The notes beneath the pieces are model-generated. The model saw nothing but the letters and a program-made list of their open reading frames with translations, was not told the DNA's origin and made no database searches. From the NCBI RefSeq assembly GCF_023073415.1, contig NZ_JADPJL010000068.1, forward strand, positions 248,001 to 312,000: DNA of 64,000 nucleotides, in the 5' to 3' direction. The position numbers were made by a program, and so were the translations under genes. This document shows, one piece after another, positions 51,275 to 60,525 of this stretch. The stretch comes from Bradyrhizobium sp. 190. Lineage in GTDB: Bacteria > Pseudomonadota > Alphaproteobacteria > Rhizobiales > Xanthobacteraceae. Each line of letters opens with the position of its first letter. Positions within the stretch are counted from its first letter, which is position 1.

Positions 51275-51404
51275 GAGGCTCACCTTTCCGTCACTGCCTT
51301 GCGTTGCCGAATCCGTTCCGCCACACTCGCTGTCAACGATGACGGCTGGCCATCCGAACCGGTGACCGGACATGATCATCGGTCAACACAACGGAGGCAG
51401 CGAC

Positions 51405-52631
51405 ATGCGAAGTGGCATTCTCCATCTGCTTGCAGGCGCGGCGGTTGCGATCGCGCTATCGGCGACATCCGCAAGCGCGCAGAAGAAGTACGATACCGGC
51501 GCGAGCGATACCGAGATCAAGATCGGCCAGACTGTTCCATTCTCAGGCCCGGCTTCCGCCTATGCCGGCATCGGCAAGACGCAGGCTGCCTATATGCGGA
51601 TGATCAACGAAAAGGGCGGCATCAACGGCCGCAAGGTCAACCTCATTCAGTATGACGACGCCTACTCGCCGCCGAAGGCCGTCGAGCAGGTCCGCAAGCT
51701 GGTCGAAGGCGACGAGGTGCTACTCACCTTCCAGATCATCGGCACGCCGTCGAACGCCGCCGTCCAGAAATATCTCAATTCGAAGAAGGTGCCGCAGCTA
51801 CTGGCGGCGACCGGGGCATCGAAATTCACCGATCCGAAGAACTTCCCCTGGACGATGGGCTACAATCCCAACTACCAGTCCGAGGGGCGCATCTACGGGC
51901 AATATATCCTCAAGAACCATCCCAACGCCAAGATCGGTATCCTCTATCAGAACGACGATCTCGGCCGCGATTATGTCACCGGCCTGAAGGAAGCCCTCGG
52001 CGGCAAGGCGGCGACGATGATCGTCGCCGAAGCCTCCTATGAACTGACCGATCCGACCATCGACTCGCAGATCGTCAGGCTGAAGGCTGCGGGGGCCGAC
52101 CTGCTCTACGACGCCTCGACGCCCAAATTTGCCGCGCAGGCGATCAAGAAGGTTGCGGACCTCGGCTGGAAGCCGGTCCACATCCTCGACATCAATGCGA
52201 GCCCGATCTCCGCTACACTCAAACCCGCGGGCCTCGATATTTCAAAGGACATCATCTCGACCAACTACGGCAAGGATCCGGGCGATCCGCAGTGGAAGGA
52301 CGATGCCGGCATGAAGGCCTATTTCGCCTTCATGGACAAATATTATCCTGAAGGCGACAAGCAAAACACGGTCAACATTTACGGTTATGGGACCGCGGAA
52401 CTGTTGGTGCATATCCTGCAGCAATGCGGCGACGATCTCACCCGCGAAAACATCATGAAGCAGGCAACAAGCCTGAAGAACGTTGTTGGCAGCCTGTCGC
52501 TGCCCGGAATGGTCATCAATACGTCGCCTACCGACTACCGCATCAACAAGCAGATGCAGATGATGAAATTCAACGGCGATCGCTGGGAACTGTTCGGCCC
52601 GATCATCGAGGATGCCGGACCTGCCGGTTAG
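51405..52631 (+). CDS. Branched-chain-type ABC solute-binding protein, tandem copy 1
   Basis: The 408-residue precursor has a signal peptide (cleavage near ATSASAQ) and the type I periplasmic fold, with TEIKIGQTVPFSGPASAYAG, YMRMINEKGGINGRKVNL and YQNDDLGRDYVTGL. GGAGG eight bases before ATG 51405 confirms the start. It is the same length as the next gene and very similar along its whole length. No permease or ATPase gene is adjacent. Members of this subgroup are often aromatic- or organic-acid binders. The ligand here is unknown. Confidence 0.92.
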   Translation: MRSGILHLLAGAAVAIALSATSASAQKKYDTGASDTEIKIGQTVPFSGPASAYAGIGKTQAAYMRMINEKGGINGRKVNLIQYDDAYSPPKAVEQVRKLVEGDEVLLTFQIIGTPSNAAVQKYLNSKKVPQLLAATGASKFTDPKNFPWTMGYNPNYQSEGRIYGQYILKNHPNAKIGILYQNDDLGRDYVTGLKEALGGKAATMIVAEASYELTDPTIDSQIVRLKAAGADLLYDASTPKFAAQAIKKVADLGWKPVHILDINASPISATLKPAGLDISKDIISTNYGKDPGDPQWKDDAGMKAYFAFMDKYYPEGDKQNTVNIYGYGTAELLVHILQQCGDDLTRENIMKQATSLKNVVGSLSLPGMVINTSPTDYRINKQMQMMKFNGDRWELFGPIIEDAGPAG

Positions 52632-52920
52632 CACCCTGCCCCTGATTCAAGGACAGAAGCCGTCGGCATCACCCACGATGCCGGCGGCTTTGTTTTGAGG
52701 CCCGCAACGCCGCGCGGCCGTGCATCATTTTGCGGCTGACACACGTAATGGATTCTTTTTGAGCAGACGGAACCCGACCCCGAAATTATCCGGGGTTTCG
52801 ATGCCTTGCATTGCAACATGCCTTCCGCCACTATTGTGGCAGCGACGGCATCCGTGCGGCCAAATGAAGCTCGCGGTAAGATCATCGGCTCAATCAAAAA
52901 CACACGAGGAACGCAGCATA
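52632..52920. other. Spacer between tandem solute-binding genes
   Basis: It begins with a terminator hairpin and then about 220 bp with no gene that I recognise. An in-frame extension of the second gene to 52720 is not supported by similarity. The second copy therefore seems to have its own promoter. Confidence 0.5.
52658..52696 (+). terminator. Rho-independent-like terminator after solute-binding gene 1
   Basis: AGCCGTCGGCATC and GATGCCGGCGGCT pair around the loop ACCCAC with one mismatch, followed by TTGTTTT. It lies about 27 bases after the stop codon. Confidence 0.75.
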
Positions 52921-54147
52921 ATGAAGAAGAGTATTTTCCATTTGGTCACCGGGACGGCGCTCGCATTTGCGCTGTCGGTCTCGACGGCTTCCGCGCAGAA
53001 AAAATACGACACCGGCGCGACCGACACCGAGATCAAGATCGGCCAGACCAATCCATTCTCGGGCCCGGCCTCCGCCTATGCCACCATCGGCAAGACCCAG
53101 GCCGCTTATATGAAAATGATCAACGATCAGGGCGGCGTGAACGGCCGCAAGATCAACCTGATCCAGTATGACGACGCCTACTCGCCGCCCAAAGCAGTCG
53201 AGCAGGTGCGCAAGCTGGTCGAGAGCGACGAAGTGCTGCTCACGTTCCAGCTCCTCGGCACGCCCTCGAACGCGGCCGTGCAGAAATACCTCAACTCGAA
53301 GAAAGTGCCGCAGCTGTTCGCCGCGACGGGCGCCTCGAAGTTCACCGACCCGAAGAACTTCCCCTGGACGATGGGCTTCAACCCCAACTACTTCGTCGAA
53401 GGGCGCATCTACGGCCAGTACATCATCAAGGAATACCCGAACGCCAAGATCGGCGTGCTCTATCAGAACGACGACCTCGGCAAGGATTATCTGAACGGCA
53501 TCAAGGCCGGCCTCGGCGACAAGGCGGCGAAGATGATCGTGGCGGAAGCTTCCTACGAAGTCGCCGATCCGACCATCGACTCGCAGATCCTCAAGATCAA
53601 GGATGCAGGCGCGGACCTATTCTTCTCGGCAACCACGCCCAAGCAGGCGGCGCAGGCCATCAAGAAGATCTACGAGCTTAACTGGAAGCCGGTGCACATC
53701 CTCGACATCAACGCCACCTCGGTCGGCGCGGTGATGAAGCCGGCGGGGCTCGAAGCCTCCAAGGGCGTGATCAGCGTCAACTACGGCAAGGATCCGCTCG
53801 ATCCGACCTGGAAGGACGATCCGGGCATGAAGAAGTATTTCGAGTTTATGGCGAAGTACTATCCGGATGGTGACAAGGACTCGAGCTTCAACTCCTATGG
53901 CTACATGACCTCGCAGCTGATGATCCATGTGCTCAAGGCGTGCGGCGATAATCTGACCCGTGAGAACGTACTGAAGCAGGCCACCAACCTGAAGAACGTT
54001 CAGCTCGACCTGCTACTGCCGGGCATCTCGGCCAACACCACGCCGACCGACTACCGCGTCAACAAGCAGCTTCAGATGATGAAGTTCAACGGCGAGCGTT
54101 GGGAAATGTTCGGCCCGATTCTCGAGGACGCAGGCCCGGCGGGTTAG
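52921..54147 (+). CDS. Branched-chain-type ABC solute-binding protein, tandem copy 2
   Basis: The 408-residue precursor starts MKKSIFHLVTGTALAFALSV with a signal peptide ending TASAQ. The mature part is very close to the preceding protein (same QKKYDTGA start, same QYDDAYSPPKAVEQVRKLVE block and same DAGPAG end) with scattered substitutions such as TVPFSG/TNPFSG and NYQSEG/NYFVEG. Ligand-site substitutions could change specificity. The ATG at 52921 has AGGAACGCAGCATA before it. It ends with its own terminator, and no transporter subunits are adjacent. Confidence 0.92.
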   Translation: MKKSIFHLVTGTALAFALSVSTASAQKKYDTGATDTEIKIGQTNPFSGPASAYATIGKTQAAYMKMINDQGGVNGRKINLIQYDDAYSPPKAVEQVRKLVESDEVLLTFQLLGTPSNAAVQKYLNSKKVPQLFAATGASKFTDPKNFPWTMGFNPNYFVEGRIYGQYIIKEYPNAKIGVLYQNDDLGKDYLNGIKAGLGDKAAKMIVAEASYEVADPTIDSQILKIKDAGADLFFSATTPKQAAQAIKKIYELNWKPVHILDINATSVGAVMKPAGLEASKGVISVNYGKDPLDPTWKDDPGMKKYFEFMAKYYPDGDKDSSFNSYGYMTSQLMIHVLKACGDNLTRENVLKQATNLKNVQLDLLLPGISANTTPTDYRVNKQLQMMKFNGERWEMFGPILEDAGPAG

Positions 54148-54187
54148 TCGCGGCAACCCAATCGAAACGATCGGCGGAAAGAAGCGG

Positions 54188-54218
54188 TCGGCGGCCCCTC
54201 GGGGCCGCCGATTTTTTT
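54188..54218 (+). terminator. Strong rho-independent terminator after solute-binding gene 2
   Basis: TCGGCGGCCCC and GGGGCCGCCGA form an 11-bp perfect stem around TC, followed by TTTTTTT. It stands 40 bases after the stop codon. Confidence 0.9.
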
Positions 54219-54223
54219 GAACG

Positions 54224-54649
54224 CTACTCCGGAATCTCCCCAAACGTCTTGCCGACGGGCAGCACCGCGTGCCGGATCAGGCGGGAATCCTCCACCGCGG
54301 CCTGGCGGTGCTTCACCGCTTCGCGGTAGACGGGATCGCGGATCATCTCGGCGAACGCGGCGACGCTTGGATATTCGGCGATGAAGCAGTGATCCCAGCG
54401 CTCCGCCTCGGGCCCGATCAGCATCAGCTCGAACCTGCCCTGCCAGACAATGCGGCCGCCGAGCCGTTCGAACACCGGGCCGCTTTCGCGCCCATAGGCC
54501 GCGTAGGCTTCCGCGCCGGTCGCCTTGCGGCCGTCGGGATAGGCGGCCAGCGCGCGTAAGCGAACCAGATTGAGCATGTGGATGGGACCCGGCCGGTCAT
54601 TGGCCTTGAATTGCGCGAACACTTCCTTGGTCGGATCGATGTGGCCCAT
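54224..54649 (-). CDS. DUF1330 family protein
   Basis: The 141-residue protein shows the DUF1330 pattern (PIHMLNLVRLRALAAYPDGR, then GAEAYAAYGRESGPVFERLG and EYPSVAAFAEMIRDPVYREA), a dimeric ferredoxin-like alpha/beta barrel of unknown function. AGGGGAAA precedes ATG 54649. It is convergent with the tandem solute-binding genes and divergent from the PBP gene. Confidence 0.88.
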   Translation of the reverse strand: MGHIDPTKEVFAQFKANDRPGPIHMLNLVRLRALAAYPDGRKATGAEAYAAYGRESGPVFERLGGRIVWQGRFELMLIGPEAERWDHCFIAEYPSVAAFAEMIRDPVYREAVKHRQAAVEDSRLIRHAVLPVGKTFGEIPE

Positions 54650-54794
54650 GCAAATTTCCCCTGAGCGCGCTGTGGTTTGCAGCCATCTTAATATGGGCCC
54701 GCCGCACCTCCTAATCCCGCATTAACCTTTCCGTAACCGTCCCTTAAACAGCCCCCGCTACCCTGCGGCGAGACGGGTGTGAACGGCGTTTGTC

Positions 54795-57014
54795 ATGGCG
54801 TGGGGACGGAAAAAGAGCGGCGGACGCAAGGAACCGCTGTTTGGGCTTCCGGCAGCGCTCGCGGACTTGCGGCTTTCACCTGAGGATCGCATTCCAGCCG
54901 CCGTCGACGACGACAAACCGAAGAAATCAGTGCCCAGGCGCAAACACGAAGAGGACGACGACGAGCCGCCGCGCGAGCGCAAGCCGCGCGCGGCTAAAGG
55001 CGGCGCCAAGCGGCGCGCGAAATCGCGCGGCCGGTTCAGGTTCGGCCGGCTGATCTATTGGGGCGCGGTGCTCGGCCTGTGGGCGGCGATCGCGATCATC
55101 GGCGTCGTGGTCTGGGTCGGCGCGCATTTGCCGGCGATCCAGTCGCTGGAAATTCCAAAGCGTCCGCCGACGATCCAGATTGTCGGCGTCGACGGCAGCC
55201 TTCTGGCCTCGCGCGGCGAAATGGCCGGCACCAATGTCGCGCTGAAGGACCTGCCGCCGTATCTGCCGAAGGCGTTCATCGCCATCGAGGATCGCCGCTT
55301 CTATTCGCATTACGGCATCGACCCCGTCGGCATCGCGCGCGCGGCCGTCGCCAACGTCATGCATCGCGGCGTGTCGCAGGGCGGCTCGACGCTGACGCAG
55401 CAGCTCGCGAAGAACCTGTTCCTGACCCAGGAACGCACGATGGCGCGCAAGCTGCAGGAAGTGGAGCTTGCGCTGTGGCTGGAGCGCAAGCACTCCAAGA
55501 ACGAAATTCTCGAGCTCTATCTCAACCGCGTCTATTTCGGTTCCGGCGCTTATGGCGTCGAGGCGGCTTCGCAGCGCTATTTCGGCAAATCGGCGAAAAA
55601 CGTCACGGTCGCGGAGGCCGCGATGCTGGCCGGCCTCGTCAAGTCGCCATCGCGGCTGGCGCCGAACCGCAACCCCGAAGGCGCGGAAGCGCGCGCTCAG
55701 ATCGTGCTCGCGGCGATGGCGGAAGCCAAATTCATCAGCGACGCGCAGGCCAAGGCCTCGATCGGACATCCCTCCTACAAGGTGAAGCCGGCCGGCGCCG
55801 GCACGGTCAATTACGTCGCCGACTGGATCGGCGAGGTGCTCGACGATCTCGTCGGCCAGATCGACCAGAGCATCGTGGTCGAAACCACGATCGATCCGAA
55901 GCTGCAGAGTGTCGCGGAAGCCGCCATCATCGACGAGCTCGCCGCGAAGAGCGTGAAGTTCAACGTCACCCAGGGCGCGCTGGTGGCGATGACGCCCGAG
56001 GGCGCGGTGCGAGCGATGGTAGGCGGCCGGAACTATGCCGACAGCCAGTATAACCGCGCCGTGACGGCAAAACGCCAGCCAGGCTCGGCGTTCAAACCGT
56101 TCATCTATCTGACGGCGATCGAAGGCGGCCTGACACCGGAATCGATCCGCCAGGACGCGCCGCTGGATCTCAAGGGCTGGCGGCCGGAGAACTACACCCA
56201 TGAATATTTCGGCGCAGTGACGCTGACACAGGCGCTGGCGATGTCGCTCAACACGGTCGCGGTGCGGGTCGGCCTCGAAGTCGGGCCGAAGAACGTGGTG
56301 CGGACCGCGCACCGGCTCGGGATTTCATCAAAACTCGAGGCCAATCCCTCGATCGCGCTCGGCACCTCGGAAGTATCCGTCATCGAACTGGTCGGCGCCT
56401 ATGCGCCGTTTGCCAACGGCGGGCTCGGCGTCTCCCCGCATGTCGTGACCAAGATCCGCACCAGTGAAGGCAAGCTGCTGTATGCGCGGCAACCCGACCG
56501 GCTCGGCCAGGTGATCGAGCCGCGCCATGTCGCGATGATGAACACGATGATGCAGGAGACGCTGCTCTCGGGCACCGCGCGCAAGGCGGAGATTCCGGGC
56601 TGGATGGCCGCCGGCAAGACCGGCACCAGCCAGGATTTCCGCGACGCCTGGTTCATCGGCTACACGGCCAACCTCGTCACCGGCGTCTGGCTCGGTAATG
56701 ACGACAACTCGCCGACCAAGAAGGCGACCGGCGGCGGCCTGCCAGTGGAAGTGTGGACCCGCTTCATGCGGTCAGCCCATCAGGGCGTGGCAGTGGCGGG
56801 CTTGCCGAACTCACAGCGCGGCGGCTTCATGTCGAACCTGTTCCAGACCGCGTCGCAGACCAGCGCAGCGCCGCAGCCGGCACCGGTCCCACAGGGCGGT
56901 GGATATCGGCCAGCGCCGGCGCGAACGTCCGCGCCGCCACCCAACCCATCGGCACGCCCGGAAGCGGCAGCGGGATTGGATGGCTGGCTGGTGGACCGGC
57001 TGTTCGGGCGGTAG
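54795..57014 (+). CDS. Class A penicillin-binding protein (PBP1a/1C-like glycosyltransferase-transpeptidase)
   Basis: The 739-residue bifunctional peptidoglycan synthase has a long charged cytoplasmic start (1-85) and one membrane anchor (about 88-112). The GT51 domain has EDRRFYSHYGID (about 164) and GGSTLTQQLAKNLF (about 196). The transpeptidase domain has catalytic Ser in GSAFKPF (about 430), SLN (about 484) and KTGTSQD (about 607). The C-terminal tail is Pro/Ala-rich. It should polymerise and cross-link peptidoglycan in the periplasm. The next gene encodes an L,D-transpeptidase on the opposite strand. Confidence 0.95.
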   Translation: MAWGRKKSGGRKEPLFGLPAALADLRLSPEDRIPAAVDDDKPKKSVPRRKHEEDDDEPPRERKPRAAKGGAKRRAKSRGRFRFGRLIYWGAVLGLWAAIAIIGVVVWVGAHLPAIQSLEIPKRPPTIQIVGVDGSLLASRGEMAGTNVALKDLPPYLPKAFIAIEDRRFYSHYGIDPVGIARAAVANVMHRGVSQGGSTLTQQLAKNLFLTQERTMARKLQEVELALWLERKHSKNEILELYLNRVYFGSGAYGVEAASQRYFGKSAKNVTVAEAAMLAGLVKSPSRLAPNRNPEGAEARAQIVLAAMAEAKFISDAQAKASIGHPSYKVKPAGAGTVNYVADWIGEVLDDLVGQIDQSIVVETTIDPKLQSVAEAAIIDELAAKSVKFNVTQGALVAMTPEGAVRAMVGGRNYADSQYNRAVTAKRQPGSAFKPFIYLTAIEGGLTPESIRQDAPLDLKGWRPENYTHEYFGAVTLTQALAMSLNTVAVRVGLEVGPKNVVRTAHRLGISSKLEANPSIALGTSEVSVIELVGAYAPFANGGLGVSPHVVTKIRTSEGKLLYARQPDRLGQVIEPRHVAMMNTMMQETLLSGTARKAEIPGWMAAGKTGTSQDFRDAWFIGYTANLVTGVWLGNDDNSPTKKATGGGLPVEVWTRFMRSAHQGVAVAGLPNSQRGGFMSNLFQTASQTSAAPQPAPVPQGGGYRPAPARTSAPPPNPSARPEAAAGLDGWLVDRLFGR

Positions 57015-57054
57015 GCAGTTAGTAGCGGGCGAGGCTACGATCCGAATTATTCGG

Positions 57055-57174
57055 CGTCGTCCCTGCGAACGCAGGGACCCATACGCCGCGGCCTATCAGT
57101 GGGCGATGGTGTCGGCTATCTTCGTAACAATGGGCGACTGTGGTTATGGGTCCCTGCTTTCGCAGGGACGACGA
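57055..57174. repeat. Long inverted repeat, GTCGTCCCTGCG family, copy C
   Basis: The left arm 57055-57088 (CGTCGTCCCTGCGAACGCAG, then GGACCCATACG) pairs with 57143-57174 (TTATGGGTCCCTGCTTTCGC, then AGGGACGACG). Each arm is also a small hairpin (CCCTGCG/CGCAGGG). It lies between convergent genes. Confidence 0.85.
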
Positions 57175-57220
57175 GACATCCTAATCCTAGATCACGTAGC
57201 GATGCGGGTCGTGGAAGCGG

Positions 57221-58111
57221 CTAGCTGGCAAAGACGACCCGCGTTTCCACCGAAACGCGCCGGTACAAATCCTCGACGTCGTCGTTCACGAGCCGGATGC
57301 ATCCGGACGCGACCAGATGGCCGATGGTCTTGGGCGAATTGGTGCCGTGAATGAGCAGCCCCGGCTTGTCCAGCAACAGCGCGCGTGCGCCGAGGAGGCT
57401 GCCGGGACGGCCGGCCGCCGCGAGCAACGCGTCAGCGTCCTTTGTGTTCGCGCCCGAAGATCGCCAATCAGGCCATTCAAGCTTGTTCATGACGCGAGAC
57501 AGGCTGCCTCCCTTCAGGCATTCCTGCGCAATCCCGATCCCGTAACGGCGCGCGGAATTGTTGGCGTCGATCAGATAGAGAAAGCGGTTTTCCCGATCGA
57601 CCACAATCGAGCCGGGAACGACGGTGGTGCGGTAGAACACCACTTGCCGCTGCAGCGCAAACGGCAGGACTTCGCCCGAAGAGCCGCCATCAACGCCAGG
57701 CTTCAGGTCCGCTACGACGACATCTTCTCGCCCGCGCAGCTCTTTCGGCGATGACGTCTTCACGCTGGCTGCGACGATGGCGGGGCCTTTGGTTACGACA
57801 AAGCCGTAGACCAAAGCCGACAGGGCGATGACGACAGCGACCGCGCCGGCGCCAATGACGATCGGCTTCCAGCTCCTTCCTGTCGACAATGTTTCGCTGA
57901 TTGCCGCCGCAGAGCTCGCCTCCTCGGCGGCGATGTCATCCTCGATCCGCCGGACGGCGTCTTCGAGCGCGGCGGTATGAGATGCAGCGGCCTCGCGCGT
58001 GAGGTGGGATCTCGTGATAAGGCTGAAGGCATCCTTGTAAATCTGGTCGCGCGCGATGGCGTCCTTGCCTGCAACCGCCTTCATCAGCAGCGAATAATAG
58101 TCCACGGTCAT
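57221..58111 (-). CDS. L,D-transpeptidase (YkuD family), membrane anchored
   Basis: The 296-residue protein has a cytoplasmic N-terminus (1-80), one membrane segment (about 84-106) and a C-terminal YkuD domain. The active-site motif is LLIHGTNSPKTIGHLVASGC with the catalytic Cys followed by IRLVNDDVEDLY, the standard H-G-x14-S-x-G-C-I-R-L pattern. It links meso-diaminopimelate residues in peptidoglycan or anchors proteins to it. AGGGGTC before ATG 58111 supports the start. It lies 18 bp after the solute-binding gene, so the two may be one transcript. Confidence 0.93.
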   Translation of the reverse strand: MTVDYYSLLMKAVAGKDAIARDQIYKDAFSLITRSHLTREAAASHTAALEDAVRRIEDDIAAEEASSAAAISETLSTGRSWKPIVIGAGAVAVVIALSALVYGFVVTKGPAIVAASVKTSSPKELRGREDVVVADLKPGVDGGSSGEVLPFALQRQVVFYRTTVVPGSIVVDRENRFLYLIDANNSARRYGIGIAQECLKGGSLSRVMNKLEWPDWRSSGANTKDADALLAAAGRPGSLLGARALLLDKPGLLIHGTNSPKTIGHLVASGCIRLVNDDVEDLYRRVSVETRVVFAS

Positions 58112-58129
58112 GGTCTGACCCCTGAAGAA

Positions 58130-59164
58130 CTACCTGACGGGAGGCGCGTATTGGATTCCGCCCTGGGTCCAGAGCGCGTTCAATCCGCGCGGGATGCTGA
58201 GCCTCGACTGCGTTCCAACGTTTCTCTCATAGATCTCTCCGTAATTGCCGACCGCGCGGACGGCGCGCGCGGCCCAGTCCTTCGCAACGCCCAACTGCTC
58301 GCCAAATTCGCCTTCGGTGCCGACCAGCCGCCTGATGTTGGGGTTGGGAGATTTCACCGCATCGTCGATCGTCGCCGACTTGACGCCCAGTTCCTCGGCA
58401 TTGATCAGCGAATAGAGTGTCCACTTGACCAGATTGAACCACTGGTCATCGCCTTGCCGCACCGCCGGCCCGAGCGGCTCCTTTGAAATGACTTCGGGCA
58501 GGATGATATGGCTGTCGGGCGCTGACAGCTTGAGGCGCTCGGCGTAGAGCTGCGAAACGTCGCTCGTCAGCACGTCGCATTTGCGATCGTCATAGGCCTT
58601 CAAACTCTCTTCCGCGGTGCCGAGCGCCAGCACCTTCAGCGCCATGTCGTTGGCGCGGAAATAGTCCGTCAAATTCAACTCGCTGGTGGTGCCGGTCTGG
58701 GTGCAAACCGTCTTGCCGCCAAGCTGCAAGGCGGTGTCGATCCCGGCATCCCGGCGCAACAGAAAGCCCTGGCCGTCGTAATAGGCGACGCCGGTGAACA
58801 TCAGGCCGAGCGAACTTTCCCGTGACATCGTCCATGTCGAGTTACGCGACAATACGTCGATCTGGCTCGACTGCAGCGCCGTGAAGCGCGCCGCCGCATC
58901 GAGCGGCATGAACGTCACCTTGGCGGGATCGCCGAAAATCGCCGCCGCCACGGCGCGGCAAATGTCGACGTCAAAGCCGGTCCACGCGTTCTTGTCGTCC
59001 ATGCTGGAAAAACCCAGCAGCCCCTGGCCGACGCCGCAATTGAGCATGCCGCGCTCCTTGACCGCTTTCAGCGTCTGCGCGCCGGCGGGATGGCCGCCCG
59101 CAACGACGAAGGCCAGCAATAAGAGGAGCGGGAGGATTAGAGGCCGTTTCTTGAAATCACGCAT
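58130..59164 (-). CDS. Polar amino acid ABC solute-binding protein (AapJ-like)
   Basis: The 344-residue precursor has a signal peptide (cleavage near GHPAGA). The type II periplasmic fold shows TLKAVKERGMLNCGVGQGLL, GFDVDICRAVAAAIF, and a paired Cys in TVCTQTGTTSELNL and KCDVLTSDVSQLYAERL. The ending GLNALWTQGGIQYAPPVR resembles AapJ general amino acid binders. No permease or ATPase is adjacent, so it is an orphan binder. GAGG lies five bases before ATG 59164. Confidence 0.9.
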   Translation of the reverse strand: MRDFKKRPLILPLLLLLAFVVAGGHPAGAQTLKAVKERGMLNCGVGQGLLGFSSMDDKNAWTGFDVDICRAVAAAIFGDPAKVTFMPLDAAARFTALQSSQIDVLSRNSTWTMSRESSLGLMFTGVAYYDGQGFLLRRDAGIDTALQLGGKTVCTQTGTTSELNLTDYFRANDMALKVLALGTAEESLKAYDDRKCDVLTSDVSQLYAERLKLSAPDSHIILPEVISKEPLGPAVRQGDDQWFNLVKWTLYSLINAEELGVKSATIDDAVKSPNPNIRRLVGTEGEFGEQLGVAKDWAARAVRAVGNYGEIYERNVGTQSRLSIPRGLNALWTQGGIQYAPPVR

Positions 59165-59297
59165 TTGAACCTCGCGATCGGTAGCGCCTCCGCCGCCTTC
59201 AGCCGAAGGGACATCCGCAGGCTAACACAACCGGAAGGGTTCCCAATGCCTGGCCGGCTCGTGGATGGCTTGCAGATGCCGAACCCGCAAACCAATC

Positions 59298-59474
59298 CGT
59301 CGTCCCTGCGTTCGAACGCAGGGACCCATACGCCGCGGCCGGCGTAATGGGTACGACCGAAGACAACTTCGCTTCCGCAAGCTACGGCGATATGGCTAAC
59401 GCGGGCGTCTACGACCACGCTTTCTCGATAGATCACGCGGTATGGGTCCCTGCGTTCGTTCGCAGGGACGACGA
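59298..59474. repeat. Long inverted repeat, GTCGTCCCTGCG family, copy D
   Basis: Left arm 59298-59333 (CGTCGTCCCTGCGTTCGAAC, then GCAGGGACCCATACG) and right arm 59440-59474 (GTATGGGTCCCTGCGTTCGT, then TCGCAGGGACGACG) are inverted. It fills most of the 314-bp gap between two minus-strand genes, and I see no other feature there. Confidence 0.85.
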
Positions 59475-59478
59475 GGAA

Positions 59479-60234
59479 CTAATCCTCGACCCCGTAACGA
59501 TGCAAATCGTTGCCGTAGGTGTCGAGCCAGCGCTTGGCACGTTCGACATGGTCGCAGATACGGCCGACGACACGCCAGAACCTGGGCGAGTGGTTCATCT
59601 CGACCAGGTGCGCTACCTCATGGGCGGCGAGATAGTCCAGCACATAGGGTGGCGCGAGGATCAATCGCCAGGAATACGACAATGAGCCGGCCGAGGTGCA
59701 CGATCCCCAGCGGCTGGACTGGTCGCGGATCGACACCCGCCTGACCCGCACGCCGAGATCCGCCGCATAGGCGAGCGATGCCTTGTGCAGGTCCTTGCGC
59801 GCTTCGCGCTTGAGAAAGTCGTGGACGCGCCGGTCCATGTGGTCGGCGCCGCCGGCCACGCACAGAATCTTATCGCCGCTGTCGCGGGTTTCGGTCCACA
59901 CCGTGCCGCGCTCACCGGCGCGATGCACGATCCGGTGCGGCACACCGCGCAACGGTATGACAGTGCCGGCCTGAAACGGTGCGGCCTTCGGTAGACGGCC
60001 GAGACGGGCGGCGATCCAGCCGCCGTGAAGCTGCGCAAAATCCTTGGCTTCCATGATCGTGCCGCGCGGCGGCATCGTCAGGATGGCTTCGCGATCCGTT
60101 GGATGAATGCGCAAGGTGTATCGCCTCGCGCGGCGGTGCCGGCGCAGCCTGATCGCAAAGACTTGCGAGCCGTGCTTGACCAAAAGAGTCGCGGGTTCGG
60201 CGGGCCGCCGATAAAGGAGGGCGCGAGTAGCCAT
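59479..60234 (-). CDS. YgjP/DUF45-like M48-clan metallopeptidase
   Basis: The 251-residue protein has the zinc site HEVAHLVEMNHSPRFW, in which two His and a Glu match H-E-x-x-H and a further His belongs to MNHS. The preceding SSRWGSCTSAGSLSYSWRLI is also typical of the YgjP-like family. Proteolytic activity is presumed and the substrate is unknown. ATG 60234 is chosen because the conserved region starts soon after. A longer frame to 60300 has no support. It stands alone between repeats. Confidence 0.88.
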   Translation of the reverse strand: MATRALLYRRPAEPATLLVKHGSQVFAIRLRRHRRARRYTLRIHPTDREAILTMPPRGTIMEAKDFAQLHGGWIAARLGRLPKAAPFQAGTVIPLRGVPHRIVHRAGERGTVWTETRDSGDKILCVAGGADHMDRRVHDFLKREARKDLHKASLAYAADLGVRVRRVSIRDQSSRWGSCTSAGSLSYSWRLILAPPYVLDYLAAHEVAHLVEMNHSPRFWRVVGRICDHVERAKRWLDTYGNDLHRYGVED

Positions 60235-60525
60235 ATCTTGGAGTCCGGGGAGCAGGAGTTCGCCCGGATTCTGCCATATCCGCCGCCAGGGAAATCGCAT
60301 CTAAATCGCTCGGCGTAAAAACAAATCATTTGCCCAATATACAGGGGCTGGCAGCCAAATTACGTCTACCGGCAGGGGTTGGAACCCAAAATTTTGGCTG
60401 GAACCAGGGGTCAAAAACGGCCTCAAGAAGTGAGTCTGAACTCACCCCTTGATTCGACCGGAAATTGGAATGTTTGAATCTATTCAGCAACTTATCGGGG
60501 CATCAGAATCGATGCAGCCTGGACA

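Noticed and set aside
54927..56312. 461-codon minus-strand frame opposite the penicillin-binding protein
   Set aside because: It is a shadow of the PBP gene, rich in Arg/His/Asp and without domains.
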